The position numbers and the translations under genes were made by a program. Positions 41,301-51,642 of a stretch of DNA of 55,838 nucleotides are shown here, one piece after another. Under the pieces are notes generated by a model, which saw only the letters and a program-made list of their open reading frames with translations, was not told the DNA's origin and made no database searches. The stretch comes from Perkinsus olseni. Taxonomy: Eukaryota; Perkinsozoa; Perkinsida; Perkinsidae. The number at the start of each line of letters is the position of its first letter. The first letter of the stretch is position 1. The stretch spans positions 1-55,838 of the forward strand of contig JABANP010000343.1 in assembly GCA_013115135.1 (NCBI GenBank), written 5' to 3'.

Positions 41301-42559
41301 TCGCCCAAGATTCTCTCGAAGTACTCAATGATAGCCTTACGGGATTGATACCGAGGCGGTACGCTCTCGATCATCACAGTATGCCGTATCTGATGGTGAG
41401 GGAGTGGAGACCTCCAGCAGCTCCGTCGTCTCTCGCCTGGCGGGTGGAGTCCCGAACTTGGCCTAGCCAGACCGTGCGCATGCGTGCATAGTGCTTCCAT
41501 TCGTACCGCATAAGTCCGCAGATAAAGAAGGTCAGAATGTAGCAGCTCATAACCTGTGGACTTCGAGTGGTAACGAAAGGAGTCTGATTGTCGTGGGCTC
41601 ACCGAAACCCATGCGTGGGTGACGTTGTTCTTGTTGATGTGTGACGAGTTTATGTAGGCAATCCCATTGCCAATCGTCTCGCCTGACGATGGTTGAGAGT
41701 AGTATACTGGGACGAGCACCAGCATGACGTATCTTAGGTTGAAGCTGCAAAGATACGGAACGTAAGGGGTTGATGCCTACGCTGCTGATACTATGCAAAA
41801 GATGAGGCTCATTTTGAGGAAGCGGAGGACCATGAAGGCGTCCAGACCGATGATGCTGAGAAGCCGCTCGTCATCTCCTCGCTTATCGTTGCTGCCATTC
41901 TTGAGACTTCGGACGGCTGCGGCAGAGGAAGATTCTCTCCACGAGATGGGTGCGCTGCGAACTCACCGTGAAGGATAGATTTGAAATGGCCCTTCTGATT
42001 GTCAGGTTCCGGTGGCAAGTCTCGCATATCAAGATTAGAAGCATCGACGCCACGGCATCGAGGGTGCTTCAACCGCTGCATGTATCTGAGGTTGACCCTT
42101 GCGCCAGATGAGGAGGGGGCGGCAGTCCTTACAGCTGATTGGTGATCTTTCGACGAACCAAAACCTCGACGAGCGCCCAGAAGAAGACGAGACCAATTAT
42201 AGAGAATACGAAGGTTATGATCACCTGAACGAGACCTCTCCCAAGCGAACGTCTGCGACCTCCCGTCGTGAGGGTGGAACTTTGATGCTCACCTGCCCGG
42301 TCTGAATGTTGTAGTAGATTCTAGTGTACTTTCTCGTGCTCGCCCTCTCGCACTGCGCTGATAGGCTCAAGTCCAGACTGTTAGACACGAAGAAGGGTAT
42401 TGTACTCGGAGTGACAGCAGACGTGTGGTTTGCGAACGACGACGTCAACGGTTCAACAGAAGGCGCGAGAATGGCCGAGTTGTTGACGTTGAGAGACGAC
42501 TTGTAAATTTTCACCATGGGTGGGAACAATAAGAGGCCTAGCAGCAACGAGCTGAGCAT
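38351..42559 (-). CDS. OSCA/TMEM63 (CSC1-like) mechanosensitive cation channel, about 12 exons
   Basis: Polytopic plasma-membrane channel opened by membrane tension or hyperosmotic stress. Blocks in family order on the minus strand: a hydrophobic start MLSSLLLGLLLFPP (42559), first membrane helix VQVIITFVFSIIGLVFFWAL (about 42230), LDAFMVLRFLKMSLIFCI (about 41840), HTVMIESVPPRYQSRKAIIE (about 41390), cytosolic loop GREDIEKIEGKIERTRRRLR (about 40970), APMPSDLIWENM (about 40460), VVFALLVVWGLFYTVPIAAI (about 40345), LRSEATMHVARRFFVFQMLT (about 39955), VPNVAVYFITVVCAK (about 39690), VAFTYQFAHMHTHAYETGG (about 39080), and a helix SLALSHIVLVGVLIAKFNV (about 38960). The tail contains PELYVHPLLQNRTPIYD and an acidic end (stop 38351). 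Introns 40800-40718 and 39022-38976 are clear. One frame change near 42225 is unresolved. Confidence 0.85.
38976..39022 (-). repeat. OSCA intron with TCGCTCCGC core
   Basis: A 47-nt GTAGCTGCG...CTTCAG intron; removing it joins WKHHFM to CICVSLALSH, restoring a membrane helix. The core lies at 39005-39013 (minus sense), nine bases from the donor. Confidence 0.8.
40718..40800 (-). repeat. OSCA intron with TCGCTCCGC core
   Basis: An 83-nt GTGAGGATCG...CTGCAG intron; removal joins DSAALQ to SAIKAMDRAVGLIPSII in frame. The core is at 40769-40777 and is flanked by an inverted pair CTTGCG/CGCAAG. Its first bases (GTGAGGATCGTGT) resemble those of the syntaxin 5 intron. Confidence 0.75.
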
Positions 42560-42912
42560 CTACGACGGAGGCGTAGGTTTCTGGTGTGAGAATAACGTCA
42601 AGGATCTTGGGGGCCCGGAATCTATTCCCGAAGAAGGAAGAAGAATATCCGCCAATCACGATTGGCCCGCGAGATGGAATCTTGCGCACTTGACGAAACT
42701 TGCATTCTCTCAGCTCAAAGCTCGCGCAGCCTTGCCGGGTTGCCGTTAATGAGCTTTAGCCGAATTGTTCCGCCGTCAGTCTCTCGAATCTCTTAAAATC
42801 CTAAATGCTTCTGTTCTAACCTTTGCAATCGGGCTTGCTCGCGAGCACGGATCATGTGTGAACAGCTCATTCAGAAACGCTTCTTAGTGTTGGTTGTTGA
42901 AAGCTTCAACAC
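42560..42912. promoter_or_regulatory. Divergent promoter region between OSCA (-) and V-ATPase a copy 1 (+)
   Basis: About 350 nt between the two divergent start codons. No clear TATA box; a minus-strand frame at 42689-42453 overlaps the OSCA start and could extend its N-terminus. Must hold both promoters and 5'UTRs. Confidence 0.35.
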
Positions 42913-45424
42913 ATGGGAATCCTTCGCAGTGAGTTTATGACTCACGGCACAGTCGTGCTGCCGCACGAGTATGCCAGGAACTATGTCGACCTTCTGGGTA
43001 AGCAGACTAAGCTCATGTTCGAGGACATGAATTCGGCCGTCATGCAAAGGTGAGTATCTGTCACTGGTGAGCCGTAGGAGATTATTGCATCCTTTCAGAC
43101 CTTATCGTAAGTACATCCAGCGCATCGAGGATATGGAGCGTATGCTCCGCGTTCTCGACTCCGAGATTGCCAAGATGCCTGATGTCGCTCTGTACAAGAA
43201 CCGTATTGATGACTTCTTGGACCATGACGAGGAGTTCACTCTGGACACGCTCGAGGCCGAGATCAAGAGGGTCTACGAGCAGTTCATTCGCTTCCGCGGC
43301 AACAACGAGGAGTTAACCACTGAGCTCGACTCAGCCATTGAGGAGTTGAACGTTGTCAAGAACAGTCTCAGTTCTGGTTCGATGTCTGCTGGTGGCCCGG
43401 CTCTTGAAGCCCCTCTTCTCCAGGGCGAGCCTACTGCTCGTGGTACTGGTAGAGAGCGCATGGGTATGCAGTTCTCTAACATCGCCGGTGTGGTGAAGAT
43501 GGAAGACCAGGAGAGCTTTGCCAGGACTGTCTTCCGTGCTACTCGTGGTAACACCTTCACTCAGTTCACTGAGATTCCTGATACTCGCAAGAGCGTCTTC
43601 GTCATCTACTTCCAGGGTACTGCTGCTAACAGTTACATGGCTGCTAAGCTCCATCGTATCTGTAGCGCTGTTGGTGTTCATCTCTATCAGTGGCCTGCCT
43701 CGAGAGAGGAAGCTACCAGAAGAATCGGTGAGTTGGAGAACATCATCGCTGATAAGAGCCACGCTTTGGCAGGCTTCGACAGATTCATCCGTGATGAGGC
43801 CAGAGGTCTAGTTGAGCCCATCCGTATGGGTGGCAACTCCCGTATTGAGGAGTGGAAGCTCTTCTGCATCAAGGAGAGGAACATCTATGCTACTCTCAAC
43901 CTCTTCGAGGGCGATGTGACCTTGAGGTGCGACTGTTGGTATCCCACTAAGGACGAGGACTCCATTCGTCGCGTACTCGCTGAGTCTGATTATCCTGCTT
44001 CCGCTATGCTCGTGACCGATATCGCCAAGCCTAGAGGCGCTCCTCCTACTTACACTAAAAGACTAACGAGTTCACTGCTGCCTTCCAGGCTCTGGTCGAT
44101 ACCTACGGTATCCCTCGTTACCAGGAGTTCAATGCTGGTGTTGTGAGTATTATCACCTTCCCCTTCATGTTCGGTATTATGTATGGTGATGTTGGTCATG
44201 GTACGTTGATCACTTGCTTCGCTCTTTGGGCCCTCTCCAACGCTAAGAAGTGGAAGTATAGCGATGACGGAATGCAGCAAGGTTTGGTTTATGCCCGCTA
44301 CTTGCTTCTCTTCATGGGTCTCTTCGCCATCTACGCTGGTTGCATGTACAACGATCTTCTCGGTGTCGGTATCCATTGGTTTGGCAGCGCTCGTTACGAG
44401 GATCCTGTCGACTATGGTCACGCCACCAACTACGAGATGCAGCCCAAGCCGTGGTTCGATACTCTCAACACTGGCGAGGGCAGCGGTCCTTACCCCTTCG
44501 GTATCGATCCTTCGTGGCACGGTGCGACCAACGAGCTTCTGTTCATGAACTCCTTGAAGATGAAGCTTTCCGTGTTGTTCGGTGTCTTCCAGATGATCTT
44601 TGGTGTGTGCATCAAGTTCGGTAACGACGCCTACATGAGGTCGTGGGTTGATTTCATCTTCGTTGCCATCCCCCAGATGGTCTTCCTCTTGGGCTTCTTC
44701 GGTTACATGGACTGGATGATCATGTACAAGTGGGTGACCCCAGTGACTCAGGATCCCTGCTCTTAACGGTCCTCCCTCGCTTATCAACACCTTGATCTCC
44801 TTCGGTCTTGGTCAGGCTGATAAGCAGCCTCTGTATCTCGGCCAGCCTGTCGTTCAGAAGTGGCTCCTGTTCGCTGTGGCGATTTCCGTTCCCATCATGC
44901 TCCTCCCGAAGCCCATCATTATTCAAATCCAGAGGTCCATCAGGAACAAGAAGAACAACCGTAATGCTGTTGCTAACGACGATGTCGAGGCGCAGGCCCT
45001 CCTTGATAAGGAGAACAAGGCCGTTGAAGAGCCTGAGGAAGAGGGCATGGACGAGGTCTGGATTTACCAGATGATCGAGACCATCGAATACGTGCTTGGT
45101 TGCGTATCTCATACTGCGTCGTATTTGCGTCTTTGGGCTTTGTCCTTGGCGCATCAGCAGCTGTCCGTGGTGTTCTTCCAGATGATCATGCAGGGCGCTC
45201 TACAGTCGTCTAGCTGGGCCAGCCCTATCTACATCTACTGCGCTTGGGCTGTCCTCTTCGGTATCACCCTGGGTGTCCTTATGTTCATGGATGTCTTGGA
45301 GTGCTTCCTCCATACCTTGCGTTTGCACTGGGTGGAGTTCCAGTCCAAGTTCTACATGGGCGATGGTTATTCCTTCGTGCCATTCTGTCACTTCGACATC
45401 ATCAAGGACGAGCTCCAGGGCTAA
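42913..45424 (+). CDS. V-ATPase V0 subunit a, tandem copy 1, two exons, two frame disruptions
   Basis: The a subunit of the vacuolar proton pump forms the proton half-channels against the c-ring. Exon 1 (42913-43049) starts MGILRSEFMTHGTVVLPHEY; a 49-nt intron (43050-43098) splits the Arg codon of MQR-PYRKYIQRIEDME. The cytosolic N-domain is followed by eight expected membrane helices with FGIMYGDVGHG (about 44170) and the essential Arg in SYLRLWALSLAH (about 45120). The raw frame breaks twice: two surplus bases near 44060-44067 (TYTK to NEF) and one surplus T at 44758 (QDPALNG in copy 2). Together they add three bases, so the end is back in the original frame and the repaired length equals copy 2 (819 residues). 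Either assembly errors or an inactivated copy. Confidence 0.93.
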
Positions 45425-46320
45425 GCGGTTTAGATGTTGATGACGTGTTTATCTTAAGGAAGTGGTAGACGATTCATTTCTTGTTTATCCAACTTTCCCT
45501 TTTTCATACATTCGAATCGCCGTTTGTTGTTTCGACTTCGAGGCGTGTTAAGATTGTACTAAGTCTCTTGTTAACAACATGTGCAGGTGTTCTTGTTTTC
45601 ATAGTCAGTGATATATCTCAGGCGGTGCTAAGGTGTTGCTTAGATGCTTTTCAAGGATGCCGTTGTCTTCGTTAGGTATCGAGATAGTATCGTTCGGCGG
45701 GGTTTCGTTCACCGTTGTGCCTGGGCTCTGAACTCATCAGTTCGTGGCCCTCGTAGCACACTATAATGTTGAGCTCGATCGTCGATTCAGATGTTTTTGA
45801 GTCGCCGGAAATTGCCCATAGCATAGCAGCACTTATTATAGCCCCCACGTGATACCCAATACGATCCTTTCAATACCTCTGCATTAACATTCAAGCTCGG
45901 TCAGTAGTGCTGTTACGTGCTCAAGTTGCGTGGCGTTGATTGACGGTTTCGGCCCACGTAGCGTTACTAGTGTTAAGCTTCATTTCAGCTTGTAGTATCC
46001 TTCAGCTTAGCAGAGCCAGCGGTTGTCCCCTGAGTTGTGTCGCTGTAGAGCGGCTGTACGTTGGGTTTTATACTCTCGTTGCCGTTACCGACAGAGCTCT
46101 CAACTTGGTAGGAATACTCGGTCGCTGCATGAGAGAGTGTTTTGTTGTTTTTTTGGTACTAGAGTTTCGAGATTAACTGTCGGTGTTAGCTGTGTCGACG
46201 TTGTTACCTTTAGGCAGACTCTCTTCAAGTGTGTTCAGGATCATTTCGCTTGACTAGTGGCGATGAGCATTAGCGTGATTTGACCTTGCCCCTCTCAGTT
46301 CTTGCTCATTTCTAACCAGC
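45425..46320. other. Intergenic region between V-ATPase copies 1 and 2
   Basis: Nearly 900 nt, T-rich, with only short open frames (for example 45940-46176). I see no conserved coding content. It should contain the 3' end of copy 1 and the promoter of copy 2. Confidence 0.45.
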
Positions 46321-48842
46321 ATGGGAATTCTCAGAAGTGAGTTCATGTCCCATGGCACTCTTGTGCTGCCACACGAGTGGGCGAGAGATTACATTGATTT
46401 GCTCGGCCATAAAACTCAGCTCATGTTCGAGGATATGAACTCCTCAGTTATGCAGAGGTAAGCTGGTCGTTGTTGGCCCAGCGTTAGTGTTCGTTCTTTC
46501 ATTGTTGTTCGCTCTTCAGGCCTTATCGCCGCTATATCCAGCGCATTGAGGAGATGGAGCGTATGATCCGTTTCTTGAGCAAAGAAGTTGAGGGCATGCC
46601 CAACGTGGAGGTCAACAAGAACCGTATTGATGACTTCTTGGACCACGACGATGAGTTCACTCTCGATTCACTCGAGGCCGAGGTCAAGCGGGTGTACGAG
46701 CGCTTCCTCCGCTTCCACAGCAACAACGACGAGATGACGGCCGAGCTCGAGGCCGCTATTGAGGAGCTTAATGTTGTCAAGGACAGCATCTCAACGGGCT
46801 TCCTTGCTGCTGGAGAGGGTCTTAGCCAGCCTCTTCTTCAAGATGAGCCAACTGGACAGGGCTCTCGTCGCAGAGAAGAGCACATGCAGTTCGCTAACAT
46901 CGCCGGTGTTGTGAAGATGGAGGAGCAGGAGAGCTTTGCCAGAACTGTCTTCCGTGCTACCCGTGGTAACACCTTCACTCAGTTCGTCGAGATCCCTGAT
47001 ACTCGCAAGAGCGTCTTCGTCATCTACTTCCAGAGCACTACCGCCAGCTCGGCCATGTCTGCCAAGGTCCACCGCATCTGCAGCGCTGTCGGTGTTCACA
47101 TCTATCAGTGGCCCGCCTCGAAGGAGGAAGCTAAGGAGAGGATCGAGAACCTCGAGACCGTCATCTCCGACAAGCGTCGTGCTCTTGCCGGGTTCAGCAA
47201 GTACACCAGGGACGAGGCTCGAAGTCTCTTGGAGCCCATCCGTATGGGTGGCAACTCCCGTATTGAGGAGTGGAGGCTCTACTGCATTGAGGAGAGGGCC
47301 ATTTACGCTACTCTCAACCTCTTCGAGGGTGATGTATCCATGAGGTGCGACTGTTGGTATCCCACTAAGGAGAAGGATTCCATTCGTGAAGTTCTTGCAA
47401 GCTCTGGTCTGCCCGCCTCTGCTATGCTCATCGACGATGAGCAAGCCCCTAAGACTGCTCCTCCGACTTACACGAGGAAGAACGAGTTCACTGCCGCCTT
47501 CCAGGCTCTTATCGATACCTACGGCACACCTCGTTACCAGGAGTTCAATGCTGGTGTTGTCAGTATTATCACCTTCCCCTTCATGTTCGGTACTATGTAC
47601 GGTGATGTTGGTCATGGCATATTGCTGACTGCCTTTGCACTGTGGGCGATGAAGAACACCAAGAAGTGGAGATTCAGCGATAGCGAAATGCTGCAAGGTT
47701 TGATTTACTCTCGATATCTTATTCTCTTCATGGGTCTCTTCGCCATCTACGCCGGTTGCATGTACAACGATCTCCTTGGTGTCGGTATCCATTGGTTTGG
47801 TACCGCTCGTTACGAGGATCCCGCAGAGTATGGTCACGCCACGACCTTCGAGATGCAGCCCAAGCCGTGGTTCGATACTTTGAACACTGGCGAGGGCAGC
47901 GGTCCTTATCCCTTCGGTATCGATCCCTCGTGGCACAATGCTACTAACGAGCTTCTGTTCATGAACTCCTTGAAGATGAAGCTTTCCGTGTTGTTCGGTG
48001 TCATCCAGATGATCTTTGGTGTGTGCATCAAGTTCAGTAACGATACCTACTATCGTGATGTCTTGGACTGGATCACGGTCTGCATCCCCCAGATGGTCTT
48101 CATGATCTGCTTCTTCGGTTACATGGACTGGATGATCATGTACAAGTGGGTGACCCCGGTTGCCCAGGATCCCGCTCTCAATGGAGCTCCCTCGCTTATC
48201 AACACCTTGATCTCCTTCGGTCTCGGTCAGACTGATAAGCAGCCGCTGTATCAGGGTCAGTTCACCATCCAGAAATGGTTCATGATCGCCATCCTTCTCT
48301 CATTGCCCTTGATGTTGCTACCCAAGCCGATCATCATTGGCATCGCCAGGTCGTATAAGGCCAAGAAGGCCGCTCGCCGAGCTGCTGCCGCCCATCAGGA
48401 CGTTGAGGCTCAGTCACTTCTCCCTAAGGATGATAAGGCGACTGAGGAGCCCGCCGAGCCAGGCATGGATGAGGTTTGGATCTACCAGATGATCGAGACC
48501 ATCGAATACGTCCTCGGTTGTGTATCTCATACGGCATCATACCTCCGTATTTGGGCTCTTTCCTTGGCACATCAGCAGTTGTCCGTCGTGTTCTTCCAGA
48601 TGATCATGCAGGGCTCTCTCGAGTCTACCGGCGTTATGAGCCCCATCTGGATCTACTGCGCCTGGGCCGTCCTCTTCGCTATCACCTTGGGTGTCCTTAT
48701 GTTCATGGATGTCTTGGAGTGCACTCTGCATACCTTGCGTTTGCACTGGGTGGAGTTCATGTCCAAGTTCTACATGGGCGATGGTTATCCCTTCGTGCCT
48801 TATCGTCACTTCGACATCATCAAGAACGAGCTCGAGGGTTAA
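46321..48842 (+). CDS. V-ATPase V0 subunit a, tandem copy 2, intact, two exons
   Basis: Intact member of the array. Exon 1 (46321-46457) encodes MGILRSEFMSHGTLVLPHEW and following; the 62-nt intron 46458-46519 is at exactly the same codon and phase as in the other copies. Exon 2 is open to the stop at 48842, giving 819 residues, normal for the family (about 800-860). Landmarks: coiled N-domain ending near residue 370, FGTMYGDVGHG at about residue 405, NELLFMNSLKMKLSVLFGV, SFFGYMDWMIMYKWVTP-type loop, and the essential proton-pathway Arg in SYLRIWALSLAHQQLS at about residue 721. The C-terminus is HTLRLHWVEFMSKFYMGDGY followed by a short tail. Likely the main functional copy; compartment (vacuole, acidocalcisome or plasma membrane) cannot be read from sequence. 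Confidence 0.97.
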
Positions 48843-49065
48843 GCTTCGAAACCTTGGAGCATTCTCAGTTATCTGTAGACTGCGTTCTGCGCTTTTTTCT
48901 CACTCAATTCCTTTGAGACTCTGATTTAGGCCAACAGCCTTCGGACCACTTGTTTCCATAGCGAGAGCTTTCCGCTGCTTTTGAGTTTAGTGCTTTGTCA
49001 ATTTCGAAAGTTCGGGATGGAGCGGTATGGTATGGTGGCCAGCTGTTGGTTGATCGCATTTTGCT

Positions 49066-51642
49066 ATGGGTATCTTGCGCAGCGAGACCATGACCCATGG
49101 TACCCTCGTGGTTCCTGCTCAGTGGGCCAGGAATTACGTTGACATTCTTGGTCATGATACTAATATCATGTTCGAGGACATGAACGACAATACGATGAAC
49201 AGGTTAGTCCGTATCAGGAAGAACCTTTGAAGGGGGTCCCTACAAGTGTTGTTGTCGATACACACTGTCTGAGTTCTCCATGGTATAATCTTTCTCTCTC
49301 AGGCCTTACCGCAAGTACATACAACGCATTGAGGAAATGGAGAGGATGCTGAGGGTCCTGTCGAAGGAGCTCGAGAGCGTTCAATATATGCCGCTTTACA
49401 AGAACCGCGTGGATGATTTCCTGGAGCATGACACTGAGCTGTCGCTGGACCCACTAGAAGACGAACTCAGAGGAATTTACGACCGTTTTATCCGTTTTCA
49501 ATCCAACAACGAAGTGATCACTGCTGAGCTCAATGCTGCCGTTGAGGAACTTCATGTTGTTTGGGCCAGTCTGGCCGGCGGTATGGTCGGCGACAGCGGG
49601 TTGGAGGCTCCTTTGCTCGACAGCGGGGAGGGTCGTAGCTACGCGAAGCTTCACGGCATGCAGTTTTCGAACATCGCCGGCGTTATCGACCTCAGAGAGC
49701 AAGAGACCTTCGCTCGTACCGTCTTTCGTGCAACTCGTGGTACGGCTTTCACTCACTTCACCGAGATCACCGAGGACGACCCGCGCAATCAGGCGGAGCA
49801 GAAGAGCGTGTTCGTGATCTACTTTCAGGGCGATGCTGCTACCAGTGCCATGGCGGCTAAATTGACCCGCATCTGCAAGGCAATGGGGGTCAGACTGTAT
49901 GACTGGCCCGTGTCCACGGCTGAGGGTACCGCACGTTCTCGTGCCTTGGAGTCCACCATTGCCGACAAGACCGCTGCCTTGCAGGGTTTTGATAGAATCA
50001 TGCGAGATGAAGCTAGAATCCTTCTACAGCCCATCCGCATGGGAGGCAACTCTCGCATTGAGGAGTGGAAGCTATTCTGTATCAAAGAGAAAAGCATCTA
50101 CGCCACCCTCAACCTCTTCGAGGGAGTCACCACTCTAAGAGCTGACTGCTGGTATCCCGCTGAGGACGAAGACGCCATCCGTCATGTACTGGCTCATGCC
50201 TCCTTCGGCGGTTCTGCCCGAGCCTCTGCTATGCTCGTTACTGATGCTGCATATACCGGAAAAGCTCCGCCCACCTTCATCAAGAGGAACGCCTTCACGG
50301 ACGCCTTTCAGGAGTTGGTTGAGACTTACGGGGTTCCGCACTACAAGGAGTTCAACCCGGGTGTTTTCACGATCGTCACATTCCCGTTCATGTTTGGCGT
50401 TATGTATGGTGATGTGGCCCACGGTGCGATGCTCCTTTCCGTGGCCATCTACGCTCTGCTCAATGCTGACAGAAGTGGAAGTACAGCGACAGTGCCGTGC
50501 ACCAGGGGTTGTCCTATGCTCGGTATCTGCTCTTTGGTATGGGGTTTTTCGCTATCTATGCTGGCTTCATGTATAATGACTTCTTATCTGTCGGCATTGG
50601 TATCTTTGGAGACTCTCGCTATGAAGACCCTGAACACTTCGGTACAGGCGCCAGCTATGAGATGAGGGCGAAGTCGTGGTTTGATGGCTCTAATACAGGA
50701 GATGGTCTTGGTCCGTATCCGTTTGGAGTCGACCCGTCATGGCACGGTGCCACCAACGAGCTTCTGTTCATGAACTCATTGAAGATGAAACTGTCGGTTC
50801 TCTTCGGTGTTTCTCAAATGCTCCTGGGTGTCTGCCTCAAGTTTAGTAACTCATATTATAACCGCAACTGGACGGATTTCACCTTCGAGTGCATCCCCCA
50901 GCTAGCCTTCATGCTGTGCTTTTTTGGTTACATGGACTGGATGATCATGTACAAATGGGTCACACCAGTGACGCAAGATCCCGACCTCAATGGGCCACCA
51001 TCTCTGATCAACACGTTGATTGGTATGGGCTTGAGCCAGCCCAACAGGCAGCCACTCTATCAGGGGCAGGATGACATCCAGAAGGTCCTCATGGTTGTCA
51101 CTGCATGCGCTGTCCCGTTGATGCTCATTCCCAAGCCGGTGATCATCCTCATCAAGAGAAGACTGGCGAATAGGGCAAGTTCTTCTACTAGGACGAATGG
51201 TGATCTTGAAGAGCCTCTTCTGGGAGAACGCAAGGGTCATGAGGATGAGCACGACGAGGAGCCGTTCGGCGAGGTGTGCATCCATCAGATCATCGAGACC
51301 ATCGAGTACGTCCTGGGGACGATATCTCACACAGCCTCGTATCTCCGTCAATGGGCACTTTCGTTGGCTCATCAGCAACTATCCTTGGTTTTCTTCCAGA
51401 AGACCCTTCAGCCTATGTTGGAGACCTCGGGTACCTTTCAAGCAGTCTGGATATACCTCGGCTTCGCTGTCCTCTTCGGTATCACTGTGGGGGTTCTGCT
51501 CTTCATGGATGTCTTGGAGTCCTTCCTTCACACATTGCGCTTGCACTGGGTGGAATTCCAGTCCAAGTTCTATAAGGCTGATGGCTACTCATTCGTGCCT
51601 TATCGCCATCACCAGGTCCTCGTGGCTGAGCTCAATGGCTGA
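49066..51642 (+). CDS. V-ATPase V0 subunit a, tandem copy 3, diverged, one frame disruption
   Basis: Most diverged copy. Exon 1 (49066-49202) starts MGILRSETMTHGTLVVPAQW; the intron (49203-49302, 100 nt) is at the shared position. Exon 2 is open except for one missing base at about 50471, where conserved NAD-xKWKYSD loses its frame; with that repaired it encodes about 825 residues. It differs from copies 1 and 2 at otherwise strict places: FGVMYGDVAHGAM instead of GDVGHG, and SYLRQWALSLAHQQLS around the essential Arg, plus a short insertion EDDPRNQAEQ in the N-domain (about 49770) and a longer acidic loop before helix 7. Such differences between a isoforms usually go with a different target membrane; that is inference. 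Confidence 0.93.

Noticed and set aside
46791..47936. 381-codon minus-strand open frame
   Set aside because: It is exactly antisense to V-ATPase copy 2; similar antisense frames occur opposite copies 1 and 3, caused by the codon bias of the sense strand.
42913..51642. N-myristoylation of the V-ATPase subunits (MGILRSE)
   Set aside because: The short pattern matches, but these are polytopic membrane proteins. It serves as a reminder that MG-start patterns alone are weak evidence.
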